Origin: Polytrichum commune
Lineage: Eukaryota > Streptophyta > Polytrichopsida > Polytrichales > Polytrichaceae
Reading direction: 5' to 3'
Assembly (NCBI GenBank): GCA_950295325.1
Contig: OX485803.1
Location: 682,001 to 746,000, forward strand
DNA: 64,000 nucleotides
Part shown: piece by piece, positions 50,928-59,577 of the stretch
How the letters are laid out: the number at the start of each line of letters is the position of its first letter
Position numbering within the stretch: position 1 is the stretch's first letter
Position numbers and translations under genes: made by a program
Notes under the pieces: model-generated
What the model was told of the DNA's origin: nothing
Databases searched by the model: none
The model's input: only the letters and a program-made list of their open reading frames with translations

Positions 50928-52817
50928 TTATAGTAGTTTAAGAGATAGTTCTTTGTTTAGTTGTGGTAGTACGACTGTGGCCTGGGATTTCCATTCTGTT
51001 TCAAGTTCAGTTGCATGGAGCTGGAAATTTGTTTCTATGCTTTTGAGGTGAGCTCCTCCTTCTTTTTTCATAAGAAATAGTGTTCGTGTTGTAGGTGATC
51101 TTGTGCAGTCGTGGTATTTGATTCTTTGTATGTCTTCTGCGCCTCCATATTTTGCAAAGATATGTTGTATAAGTCCTTTGTAGATTATGCCAAGTCTGCC
51201 GGGATCATTAAGTGCATTTCTGAGTTGTTCGTTAATACATCTTAGGTAGGCATTTTTTAATGAGAAGGCTTCTAGTCCAAACAAGTCGTGTGGTAGTTGG
51301 ATTATTATGTTTGCTGTACATTTAGGTAGACCACATATTACTTTTTGGATTCCTATAATTTTTTTGTCTAATTTTTTGATAGCTGGCATTGAGTATGGGA
51401 CTGCATAAAAGCTATATGATATACCGGCTCTGATAACAGTGTCTACCATACTTATTTTTTGTTTGATTGTAGCTGGGCAGTGTGTTAGTAGTTTGCATTG
51501 GTTTATCATTTTGGTTGTGGTGATGTGTGTTTGGAGTTTCCATTTTAATGATGGTACTAATTGTATGCCTAAATATACGTATGGTTCGTTTTGGTGTAGG
51601 ACGGGTAGTGGTTGGTTTCTGTAGTGGATGTTTTGGGCTTGGATTTTGGTTTTGAATATTTCAGGTTTTATTTTTGATTTGTTTGGGCATCCCGTGATGG
51701 CGCATTTTAGAACTCCCAGATCCATTCCGGCCCATTCGCAGTATTTGTCTAGTTTGTGTAATTGGGTCTGTATTGATTGGAGATTGCTTGTGATGGCTGC
51801 TAGATCATCTGCGTATGCTGCAGAGCTGATTGTTAGTTTGGATATACTGAATGTGTACCCATTATTCTCTCGTTGTAGCCAAATGCGTTTTTTAAATCGA
51901 TATATAATAGATAGTTGTCTTGTTTGTAAATCTTGCGTCGTCTAGTGCTGCTATGAGGAGTTGGAGTTGTCTGGATGTGCTTCTTTCTGCTCTGAATCCT
52001 TCTTGGCTATCGTAGAGGATTTGGTATTTTTCTCCACATGCTGATAGTATGGATGTAAGGGAGCTCGTAAAGAATTTGTATATTGTGTTTGCAAGTGCGA
52101 TTTGTCTGTGGTTTGTTAATTTTGATGGGTCTCCTTTTTGTATAGTAATATTGATAGACTTATTTTCCATGAAGTTGGTATTTGTTTTCGTCTGTAACAG
52201 TGGGAGAATAATAAGAAAAGTATGTTGTGGAAGCTTTCGGGCATGTTGGGAATTTTGTCGGGGCCGGGTGTTTTGTTGTTTGCTATATTCTTTAAACACA
52301 TATCGTATGTTGTTCTTTCAAAGTATTCATGTAGTAGAGCTTTAGAATTTCGTCTTTTTTCGATGACAAATCCGTTTAGGTCGTGCCATGGGTATTGTCT
52401 AACACCACATGTGCATTTTGGTGTGTGTTCTGATTGGTGGTAGCATGTTGGTACGGTGGGTCTATTGCTAATAGATTGTTGGTTGCGTATTTCTTTGGCT
52501 ATATCTGTGGGGTTTGTAAGTACGTTGTTGTTTACGTCTGTAATGTAGTCTAATGGGGGCATTTCTTGGTTTGTGAAGACTCTTTTGTTGATTTTCTTGG
52601 GGCTTTTGTCGTATAGTAGTCTGTATTTGGATATGGCTTTTTTAATGCATTCTTGGGTGTATTTTGTGGTAATTTTTCGGGCATGTATATGTGCGGTTTT
52701 GGCCATTTGGCCTAGTGTTGCTATCCATTCAGGTTGATTAGGTTCTTGATTGGGGGGGGTGGGATGGGGGTTTGGGTATGGTTCCTTAGTTCTTCGATTA
52801 TGGGGTGTGTTTGTCAA
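50928..52817 (-). pseudogene. LINE reverse transcriptase (frameshifted, internally deleted)
   Basis: N-terminal blocks read NIANNKTPGPDKIPNMPESF and IPTSWKISLSILLYKK (frame 52,817-52,116), then LTNHRQIALANTIYKFFTSSL and SQEGFRAERSTSRQLQLLIA (frame 52,299-51,892), then YIDLKNAF with the first Asp. The sequence jumps directly to WLQRENNGYTF and SAAYADDLAAI (catalytic YADD, about 51,815-51,805). The intervening QG...LSP block, present in the related fragment at 13.7-14.0 kb, is missing (about 200 bases). The thumb and C-terminal part (YLGIQLVPSLKW, IRAGISYSFYAVPYS) runs to 50,928. No functional enzyme can be made from this copy. Confidence 0.8.
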
Positions 52818-52854
52818 TTTGGTGTGTTTTTTATCAGGTAAATTGCTTTCCTAA

Positions 52855-54924
52855 TTAGGTGGTAGGTGGAAAGATAGTTTTTCCATTTCTTGGTAGAAAG
52901 CCTCCTTGTTGTGATGTACGGTTTGTGAGGTCTGGGAGAGGTGGTGCACTGCATGTATCTTGGATTTTGTCGGAGATTTTTTGTATGATATGGTCAAATT
53001 TTGTGCATGTTGTTTGCCATTGTTCATTTGTTAGTTGGTCTTGTATTAGGGTGTTCGTGAGTTCATTTAGCTGTGGTGCATTTTCTTCAAAGAATTCTGG
53101 TTTGAATTTTTCGATGTTTATCTGTGGGATGGGGTTTAGGATCCTTGGGGGTTTGTCTGTAGTTGGTGGTGGACAGCGGGCTAGTAGTGTATTTGGTGGG
53201 ATGTGTAGTGTTTCTGGGGAGTGGTCTGAGTTGAGGTTGTGGTCATTGTTTATGGTTGATGTGTATATGTTATTATTGGATGTTTTGATGTAATATCCAT
53301 CTATTAGGCTGGTTTGGTTGTAGTTTTGGCCTCCTTGTCTAGAGTATAGGCTGTTTGTTTGGATGTATGTAAGTTGTAGATTGTCTGTGAATATGCGCCA
53401 TTCTGTGTCTTCTGCTTGTGGTGGTGTTGTGGTGTAGTCGTTTTGTCTTCCAATTAGGGCTATGTCCCTGTTAAAGTCTCCGCATAGTATGTGTATATGG
53501 TTTGGGTGGTCAATAGTTTGTTGTGTTATATTTTGTTTAATTAGCAGTATGGATCCTATGTCTTCTTCGTGTGATGGCATATACATGTGTATTATTAGCC
53601 AGGGTTGTAGAGGTTGGTTATGTATTTTTATTATTTGTAGATATGGTGATATTATAGCTGGGGTAGGTATTTTGGTGATATTACCTGGGTATGCGTATTC
53701 TTTATTTATGAGTGTAAGGAGTCCACCTCTTGCAGGTGTATATGGCCTTCTTTGTTGTATGCATCTTGTTAGTGAGTGTGCATTATTAAATATTAGTTTA
53801 CATTGTGGGAATAGATTTTGAATGGATTTCGTGGATTTGGTTGCCGTTAATTTAGTTTCTTGTATGGTAATAATTGTTGGTTTGTTTGGTGTATGGGATA
53901 TAAGTTGATGGAGGTTTGGTAGAGCTGTGTTTAATGATGAAGCGTTCCATGTGATTATGTGCGTGTTGTAGTTTGTTGTATGATTTTCTTGAGGGTGTAG
54001 GGTGGGTGTGGTGGGTGGTGGTGGGGGGTGTGAGTATTCGTGGAGCGGTTCGTTGCATTTTAGTGCTTCTGTAAGTAATTGTAGTGGTAAAAAGGAAAAT
54101 TTGTCTGACATTGTTTGTATGGTTAGTGGTGTATTACTTTGTTCAATGAAATCATATAGTTCTTTGTGGATGGTGGTGGGTGGGTTAATAATGTTTTGGT
54201 TTGTTTGGAGGAATTGTGTATATGGGTGCATGGTTATGATGTGTCTTTCCGGTGGGTTTTGGAGTGAAGCCATACGTTCTAATACTATTGTTGTCCAATC
54301 TGGTTCTGGGGTTTGTATTAATATATGGTTACATGTTTCTATTATTGGGCTAATTGTGGTAATAAGTGCGTACAATATGCGTGGGGGTGGGTGGTGTTGG
54401 TTTCTATAAATGTATCTTGATAGGTATGGGTAGGCAGTAATTGTGTCTTGGTGTTTGGGGTGTGTTAGATTTATTATAGGAGAAAATTGTTTTGCTAAGT
54501 GTTGGTATTCGGGTTGTAATTTGATGGTGCATTCCATGAAGTATATTTTGCATCTGTTTTTATGTGTGCATGGGTGTGTTTGGAGGATATTGGGCATGGG
54601 TCCCGGGTTGGTTTCAATGTCTCCACTAAGTAATATTAAGAAGTGTAAGGAGAATGCTTGGATAATGAGGGGGTTTGGTCGTTCTTTATGTCTTTGTCTC
54701 TTATTATTGTTTATTGTTTTATGGGCTTGTTTTGTTATGTGTCTTGGGTGTTTAATGGTTCTTTTTTGTGTTTGTTTAATAGGTGTGGTTTTGTGTAGAA
54801 TTCTTTGTCTTATTTTGTTTTTTTGGTTTTGGACGAGGCCGGTAGGCCGAGTCCGTTTTAGGTGGTTTTTGTGGTTTCTATGTTGTGTTTTTTTCGTTTT
54901 GTATGTTTGGAGGAGTTTGAGCAT
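52855..54924 (-). CDS. LINE ORF2 N-terminal part: 2A peptide and AP endonuclease
   Basis: This 689-codon open stretch is the longest intact piece of ORF2. Residues about 1-90 are Lys/Thr/Gln-rich and include RTRPTGLVQNQKNKIRQ. At about residues 91-110 is SLHFLILLSGDIETNPGP, a full 2A ribosome-skipping motif, followed by MPNILQTHPC. The APE-type endonuclease follows, with IITWNASSLN (Asn), IITIQETKL (catalytic Glu), IHMYMPSHEED, CGDFNRD (Asp/Asn), LIDGYYIKTS and SDHSP (His). It ends at a stop at 52,855, after which the frame shifts into the reverse transcriptase. The ATG at 54,924 is only the first one in an open frame that continues upstream without a stop to 55,431. Confidence 0.85.
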   Translation of the reverse strand: MLKLLQTYKTKKTQHRNHKNHLKRTRPTGLVQNQKNKIRQRILHKTTPIKQTQKRTIKHPRHITKQAHKTINNNKRQRHKERPNPLIIQAFSLHFLILLSGDIETNPGPMPNILQTHPCTHKNRCKIYFMECTIKLQPEYQHLAKQFSPIINLTHPKHQDTITAYPYLSRYIYRNQHHPPPRILYALITTISPIIETCNHILIQTPEPDWTTIVLERMASLQNPPERHIITMHPYTQFLQTNQNIINPPTTIHKELYDFIEQSNTPLTIQTMSDKFSFLPLQLLTEALKCNEPLHEYSHPPPPPTTPTLHPQENHTTNYNTHIITWNASSLNTALPNLHQLISHTPNKPTIITIQETKLTATKSTKSIQNLFPQCKLIFNNAHSLTRCIQQRRPYTPARGGLLTLINKEYAYPGNITKIPTPAIISPYLQIIKIHNQPLQPWLIIHMYMPSHEEDIGSILLIKQNITQQTIDHPNHIHILCGDFNRDIALIGRQNDYTTTPPQAEDTEWRIFTDNLQLTYIQTNSLYSRQGGQNYNQTSLIDGYYIKTSNNNIYTSTINNDHNLNSDHSPETLHIPPNTLLARCPPPTTDKPPRILNPIPQINIEKFKPEFFEENAPQLNELTNTLIQDQLTNEQWQTTCTKFDHIIQKISDKIQDTCSAPPLPDLTNRTSQQGGFLPRNGKTIFPPTT
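54582..54640 (-). other. 2A-type ribosome-skipping peptide (intact motif)
   Basis: The encoded SLHFLILLSGDIETNPGP has every residue of the 2A signature (Asp, x, Glu, x, Asn-Pro-Gly then Pro) and the typical leucine-rich lead-in. In this motif class the ribosome fails to form the Gly-Pro bond and continues, releasing the upstream protein. It would free the endonuclease/reverse transcriptase from the long N-terminal extension. Confidence 0.85.
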
Positions 54925-54980
54925 GGGTCCCAGGTTGGTTTCGGTGTCTTTGCTAAGTGGTATTAGAAAGTGTAGGGAGG
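54918..54980 (-). other. Second, degenerate 2A-like motif
   Basis: In the same open frame, just before the ATG at 54,924, the sequence encodes SLHFLIPLSKDTETNLGPML. It is clearly homologous to the intact motif, but Pro is Leu in the NPG step, Gly is Lys and the helix has a Pro, so skipping is not expected. Confidence 0.75.
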
Positions 54981-56701
54981 ATGTGTGGATATTGAGAGTG
55001 TTTGAGCGTTCTTCATAGGTTATATACCATTGTTTTTTATTCTTGGTATTTAATTGGTGGTCTAGGTGGGTTATGTGGTTTATGTGTTTGATGGTTCTTT
55101 TTTGTGTTTGTTTGTTATGTGCGGTTTTGTGTTGGCTTCCTTGTCTTATTTTGTTTTTTTGGTTTTGGGCGAGGCCGGTCGGCCGAGCCTGTTTTAGGTT
55201 ATTTTCATTGGTATTTTTTTTTGTGTTTTGTTGTTTTTGTGTATTGTTTGGATGGAGTGTGGCAGTATTATGGGTTGTTTGTTTTTCTGTGTGTTTTATT
55301 AAGATAGTGTAGCTTGGGCTAGGTGTATTGGTTAGTTGTTTGGTACCTTGTGTCTTATAAGGTTTTGATTTTTTATATAGAGTTTTAAGGGGGTATTTGT
55401 ATTTTTCCGTTCCTTGGGGTTTTTTGGGTTTTTATTGTTAGGATTTTTGTGTTATTTTGTGTGTTGTTTGTGTGGTTGTGTTATGAGTTGTTATTTCTTG
55501 ATTATATTTTGTGTTATCTTTTGTTTTTCTTATGTTTTTTTGGTTTTTATGTAGCTTTGTTTGGTGTTTGTTATAGTTAGGTGGGGTGTGTGTCCTTTTG
55601 TGTTTATTTGTTTGTTTTGTTTTATTGGTTGAGGTCAAGTTAGGTGTTTTAAGTATATTTGTTATGTGGTGATGGTTTATTATTTTCTTGTTATAAGTTT
55701 GTACATGTGTTGCTTTATTTGAGTTCTTATTTTGTGTATTTGCTGTTTTTGATTTGTTTGTTTGGTTTTGGGCGAGGCCGGTTAGCCGAGTCCATTTTAT
55801 TTGTTGTTTTTTTTCCACATTTTTTGGGTGTGTGTTTTGGTGTGTCGTAGTTGTCATTTTGCATTTTTTTGTATGTAATGTTGATTTTGTTATTTTGGGA
55901 AGGTTTGTTTTTTTGGTTTTGTGTGTATTATGATGTGTTATCTGTGAATGTGTTTGATTACTTTTTGGTATGTTTGGGGATTGATTTACTTTGATTGTGT
56001 AGTGATTGTGTGTTACTTTTGTAGTTTGGGCGAGGCCGGTAGGCCGAGCTCGTTTTAGGATTGTGCATGTTAATAGTTTAGGGGGATTGATGTTTTTTGG
56101 CGGTATTTTTTATTTTTGTATTTTTATTATTGTTGGGTGTGTTCTTTTGTTATGTTTGTATTTTCTTTGTTTTTGTGCGAGGCCGGTAGGCCGAGCCCGT
56201 TTTAGGTTTGTTTTGGGTATATTTTTCTTATCTTTGTTGTTTATGGTTATGCATTTTTCTTCTTTGATTGTTTGGGGTTTTATGTGGTTTATTGATTTTG
56301 TGGTTGTGGGTGTTGTTTTAGTTTTCCTTTGTGTGAGGGCATTAGAAAGTGTTGTTCGTTTTTTGTGTTTTATGTTTTTGTGTGTTTGTTTAGAGATTTT
56401 GGGGTTTTTGTTTTTTGGATTTTTGGGGTTATGTGTTGTTACTTTTTGTTTTGTTTGTGCGGCAACGTTAAGAGGTGCTATTTCTTTCTTGTTTTTTGTT
56501 TGTTCTAGGTTTGTTGGGTTTGTTTTTTGTATAGCTTTTTTGTTTTTGTGTTGTGCTTTTGTTTTATCATTGATGGTTTTACATATCCTAGGTAGGAGGT
56601 ATATCGTGTCTTTTTTGGGACGGGGTTTTATTTGTTTTTGTTGGGTGTGTTTATTTTTGTTTTTGGGTTTTATGTTATTTGGGGTTGTGTGTTGTTTGAG
56701 C

Positions 56702-56740
<39 letters not shown>

Positions 56741-57036
56741 TTTGTTTTTTGTTTTTTTGGTTTATGGGCGAGGTTGGTAGGCCGGGTTCTTTTTAGGTTT
56801 TTGTTTGTCATTATTTTTATTAGTTTTGTAAAGTTTTTTTGTTTGTTTGTTTGGGGTGGTGAGGTGTATGTCTTTATGTGTTTTGTTTTGTTGATTAGGT
56901 TCATTTTAAGTGTGGATGTTGGGTATTTTGTAGTATGATTTTGATGATTTGTTATATTTTTGGTGTTACTTTGGTTGGGTATTGTGTTTTTTGAGTTTGT
57001 TTTTTGTGTGTATTTGTTGTTGATTTGTTGTGTTCA
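54925..57036 (-). pseudogene. Long in-frame N-terminal extension of LINE ORF2
   Basis: Between ORF1 and the endonuclease frame, one minus-strand frame continuous with ORF2 runs from 57,033 to 54,925 with only three stops, all TAA (56,112-56,110; 55,440-55,438; 55,434-55,432). It codes for Lys/Asn/Thr/Gln-rich low-complexity sequence, an Asn run from a (GTT)n tract (about 56,704-56,739), and copies of a K-R-x-R-P-T-G-L-A-Q peptide. A TGA at 57,034 closes it; a one-base shift there leads into the 111-codon frame 57,287-56,952, which carries one more peptide copy. A frame this open in A-rich DNA argues that it was once translated. The plus-strand frames over the same bases (up to 310 codons) are shadows. 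Confidence 0.6.
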
Positions 57037-57240
57037 TATTTGTTTTGTTTTTGGGTGAGGCCGGTAGGCTGAGCCCATTTTATGTTATGTAAGTATTTCC
57101 TAATTTTCTTTTGATGTGTATTTTGGTGTTTTGTATTTGTTGTTTTATAGTTTTTTGTGTGTAGGTTTTGTTTTGTTGTTTTGGTTTGAGGTTGGGTTTT
57201 TCTTGTTTTTGTTTGGTTTGATATGTTTTGTTTTTGTTTA

Positions 57241-57303
57241 TTTGTGAGAGCATTTAGGAATGCTTTTTGTTTTATTTGTGAGAGCATTTAGGGATGCTTT
57301 ATT
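57241..57303. repeat. Short direct duplication near the ORF1 stop
   Basis: TTTGTGAGAGCATTTAGG is repeated 36 bases apart. Each copy contains an inverted repeat (GCATTCCTAAATGC on the minus strand). Confidence 0.75.
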
Positions 57304-57435
57304 TGTTATTTGTTTCGTTTCTTTAGCATTTCCAAATGCCATTGAGTTTTGATTTCTTGATTTCTTGATTTCTTTTTTCTTTTTTTGTGTGAATACACAT
57401 TTTTTGTAGGTGGGCTATGTGGTTGTTTTTCCAAT

Positions 57436-59577
57436 CTAGTTTTCTAATTGTGGTTGTGTTGGTGCTAGAATGGAGTCAAGCGCCTTTGTTGTCATATTAA
57501 CCGCTTGTGATGTTAGCGCTAGCTGTTTTATGATTTCCGCCAGTTGAGTTTTGACGTGTGTTGTCAAATTTCGGGTGATTCTTTCTTCACGTACATCTGC
57601 CTCTAAAGACACCTCTTTTTTGAATTCACCCATTTCTTTGTGTATTTCGGCTGTGAGCTCGGTTTTGAGCTCGATTATGAGTTGCCCATTTCTTTTATCC
57701 ATGGCCGTTTCAACCAGTGCATCTAGATCATCCCGTGTGATCACGGCACTTTTTCCTTTGTTTTGTGGTGCATTGCGAGTTGCCTCAAGTGTATCCACAA
57801 TTGCTGTGGATAAGTCACAAAAACCAAGTTTTTCTTGTTCCTCTTTGGTGGGTGGTATTGCACCTTGTAAGCTTTTTGGGTGAGGTGTAAAACTTACATG
57901 TTTGCCAAAGATTTCTACAGTCTTGCCTACCCATTGTCTATAGACAATGGCGTTGAGGCATTGTACATTGGCCAAGCCTTTGTGAAGATCACCTACTTGC
58001 CCTGGAAAGTAGAAAGATGCGACATTTAACCCACCCAATACTGCTTTGATGGACTCCTTCGTATCTTCAACTTTCTTCATTTTGTGAAGACCATATAGGC
58101 ATAGCATGGTGGCATTCTTCTTCTTGATTTCTTCTTCGGTGAGCCCTTCTCCGTGGCTCCTTCTCTCCGCTTTGGCTGCTTGTGGTGTGATTACCTGCAT
58201 GAGTTCTTGTTTGTATGGAACAAGATATTGAATGATTATGTTTGCTTGTGTTGGCGTGGTTGAGATGAGCCATCCCCATGTTTCCTCTTTGACCTTTTGC
58301 ACGCTAGCAATCTCATAGTCATATCCACGTCTGAAACTCTCAATTAGAACATCTCTCTGAAGCTCACTAGTGGAGATGAGGTGTAGTTTGGGGTTCTCAA
58401 TTTTTGTAGATAGCAAAGTGTTTCTAGCTATTGAATCACAGCACTTACAAATTTTTCCTAGAGTTTGGGTTTTGTCTAGTGTCAAGATACAGGGGCGTAG
58501 CCCCTTAAGCATGCCAATGCCATCAATTTTAGGATTTTTGAGATGAATCTTAATGGTCCCCGTCCAAAACTTGATTTTGTTATTTCTCTCTTTTTCTTTG
58601 CATGGAATGTAGATGGGTTCCGCTAGTCCTATCCCCATTTCTATGCTCATATGTGCTAGTCTAGTTGTTGCCATGGTGAGTATCTCGTTATGAGTGTAGT
58701 CTGTTGATGGTCTTTCAAAAAAGACAGCTATGTGATAATCAAAGGACAGCCTCGTACCTGGATCAACTTCTGTTTCAATGGGTAATTGGGTTAGGTTGAA
58801 ATGTTGCCCACCTTTCCCATCCGGCCTCTCTAGTGGGTAGAGTAGTTGCTTCACATGTGGGAATTCAATCTTGAAAAGTTGGCTCATCTCATCTGCTTCC
58901 TCCTCAGATATGCCCATTCCGATAAGGTCTTCCTTCTTCGTTGATGGCTTACAATCTTTGGTTTCTACCCCTTCATCGATAGCGAGCTGCTCCATGGCCA
59001 CGATCCCAAGCCAGAAGTCTCTCGGAATATCTTTCAATCCGTTTGTAAGCTCCGCATTCTTCTTCCGTTTGCTTGAGTTGTTTCCCTTCTTTGCTTCTTG
59101 TGTCCTTTTGTTTTGAGTAGTCTCTATCAACATTGTGTCTTCTGTGTCTTCCATGTTGGTGTCAATGGGGCTCCTCATGATGGCGTCATGAACTGCTTTG
59201 CCTCTGCTTGCCATCTGTTGCACACAATGATTGCTAATGTTTTGGTAAGTTTCTAGGGTAGTGCTTTTATCTCCTCCTCCTTTTTGCGCGTGCAATCGGG
59301 CTTTGTAGAGGAGATTAGAGCTTTTATTTGTTTGTTTGTAAGTAATACATATCTTATGAGTTGTTATTGGGAGGTTTGTAGATTTGTGTGCTAATTTGTT
59401 TGGGGGTATGCTATTATGTTGAGGGCAAATAAATTCCATGGTGCTCTTACTTATTGATTTGATGTGCGTGAAATGATGGTAAGGGTTAGGGAGCTTACCT
59501 GATACGCTGGTTTTGTAGTCCGATGTCGTTGTTGTAAGCTCTGCTCTAAGTGATTTGGTGCGGAATGGCCGTTGCAT
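57436..59577 (-). CDS. LINE ORF1 protein (intact, up to 713 aa)
   Basis: The only intact LINE ORF here; by analogy with other LINEs it should be an RNA-binding partner of the element's RNA. The frame is open from ATG 59,577, but the first 121 codons look non-coding-like; the likely start is ATG 59,214 (MASRGKAVHDAIM), giving 592 aa. From there it has an acidic/basic leader with KRTQEAKKGNNSSKRKKN, a globular middle (FWTGTIKIHLKNPKIDGIGM, CKCCDS, WGWLISTTPTQANIIIQYL), a segment NVASFYFPGQVGDLHKGLAN and GKTVEIFGKHVSFTPHPKSL, and a helical, probably coiled-coil, C terminus rich in Lys/Glu (about the last 110 residues). I cannot assign a named domain. Base composition is balanced, unlike the A/C-rich ORF2. 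It ends 2.5 kb before the endonuclease ATG. Confidence 0.75.
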   Translation of the reverse strand: MQRPFRTKSLRAELTTTTSDYKTSVSGKLPNPYHHFTHIKSISKSTMEFICPQHNSIPPNKLAHKSTNLPITTHKICITYKQTNKSSNLLYKARLHAQKGGGDKSTTLETYQNISNHCVQQMASRGKAVHDAIMRSPIDTNMEDTEDTMLIETTQNKRTQEAKKGNNSSKRKKNAELTNGLKDIPRDFWLGIVAMEQLAIDEGVETKDCKPSTKKEDLIGMGISEEEADEMSQLFKIEFPHVKQLLYPLERPDGKGGQHFNLTQLPIETEVDPGTRLSFDYHIAVFFERPSTDYTHNEILTMATTRLAHMSIEMGIGLAEPIYIPCKEKERNNKIKFWTGTIKIHLKNPKIDGIGMLKGLRPCILTLDKTQTLGKICKCCDSIARNTLLSTKIENPKLHLISTSELQRDVLIESFRRGYDYEIASVQKVKEETWGWLISTTPTQANIIIQYLVPYKQELMQVITPQAAKAERRSHGEGLTEEEIKKKNATMLCLYGLHKMKKVEDTKESIKAVLGGLNVASFYFPGQVGDLHKGLANVQCLNAIVYRQWVGKTVEIFGKHVSFTPHPKSLQGAIPPTKEEQEKLGFCDLSTAIVDTLEATRNAPQNKGKSAVITRDDLDALVETAMDKRNGQLIIELKTELTAEIHKEMGEFKKEVSLEADVREERITRNLTTHVKTQLAEIIKQLALTSQAVNMTTKALDSILAPTQPQLEN
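59215..59498 (-). other. Possible intron in the ORF1 leader
   Basis: On the minus strand a strong donor (TCAG|GTAAGCTC, 59,498) and an acceptor directly before the probable ORF1 ATG (TTGTGTGCAACAG|ATGG, 59,215) delimit 284 bases. Removing them would place the MASRGK ATG close to the 5' leader. Confidence 0.35.

Larger units (their letters stand above)
54834..57085 (-). repeat. Seven interspersed 30-bp GC-rich repeats (RPTGLAQ peptide)
   Basis: Plus-strand cores CGAGGCCGGTAGGCCGAG and variants lie at 54,834, 55,170, 55,773, 56,031, 56,178, 56,769 and 57,056 (30 bases each). They are islands of GC in AT-rich sequence. Spacings are 336, 603, 258, 147, 591 and 287 bases; the first five are exact multiples of three. 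The encoded peptides include KRTRPTGLVQ, KQARPTGLAQ, KWTRLTGLAQ, KRARPTGLAQ, KRTRPTNLAH and KWAQPTGLTQ. Confidence 0.85.
47849..59577 (-). mobile_element. Giant APE-type LINE with RNase H and 2A peptide
   Basis: A non-LTR retrotransposon on the minus strand: ORF1 (59,577-57,436), a long in-frame N-terminal extension (57,033-54,925), 2A peptide and AP endonuclease (54,924-52,855), reverse transcriptase (52,817-50,928), Cys-bearing linker (50,864-50,319), RNase H (50,106-48,605), zinc knuckle and C-terminal domain (to 47,849). The span from ORF1 start to the final stop is 11.7 kb, long for a LINE. ORF1 is intact. The ORF2 part has several frameshifts, at least three TAA codons and a deletion in the reverse transcriptase, so this copy cannot be autonomous. 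From about 57,430 downward the sense strand is very A/C-rich and G-poor; ORF1 is not. Confidence 0.85.

Noticed and set aside
56006-56938. A 310-codon plus-strand frame rich in Phe, Leu and Cys that looks like a membrane protein
   Set aside because: It is antisense to the A/C-rich LINE frame; the reverse complement of Lys/Asn/Gln codons yields Phe/Leu/Val codons. No homology, and the minus frame explains the conserved peptide repeats.
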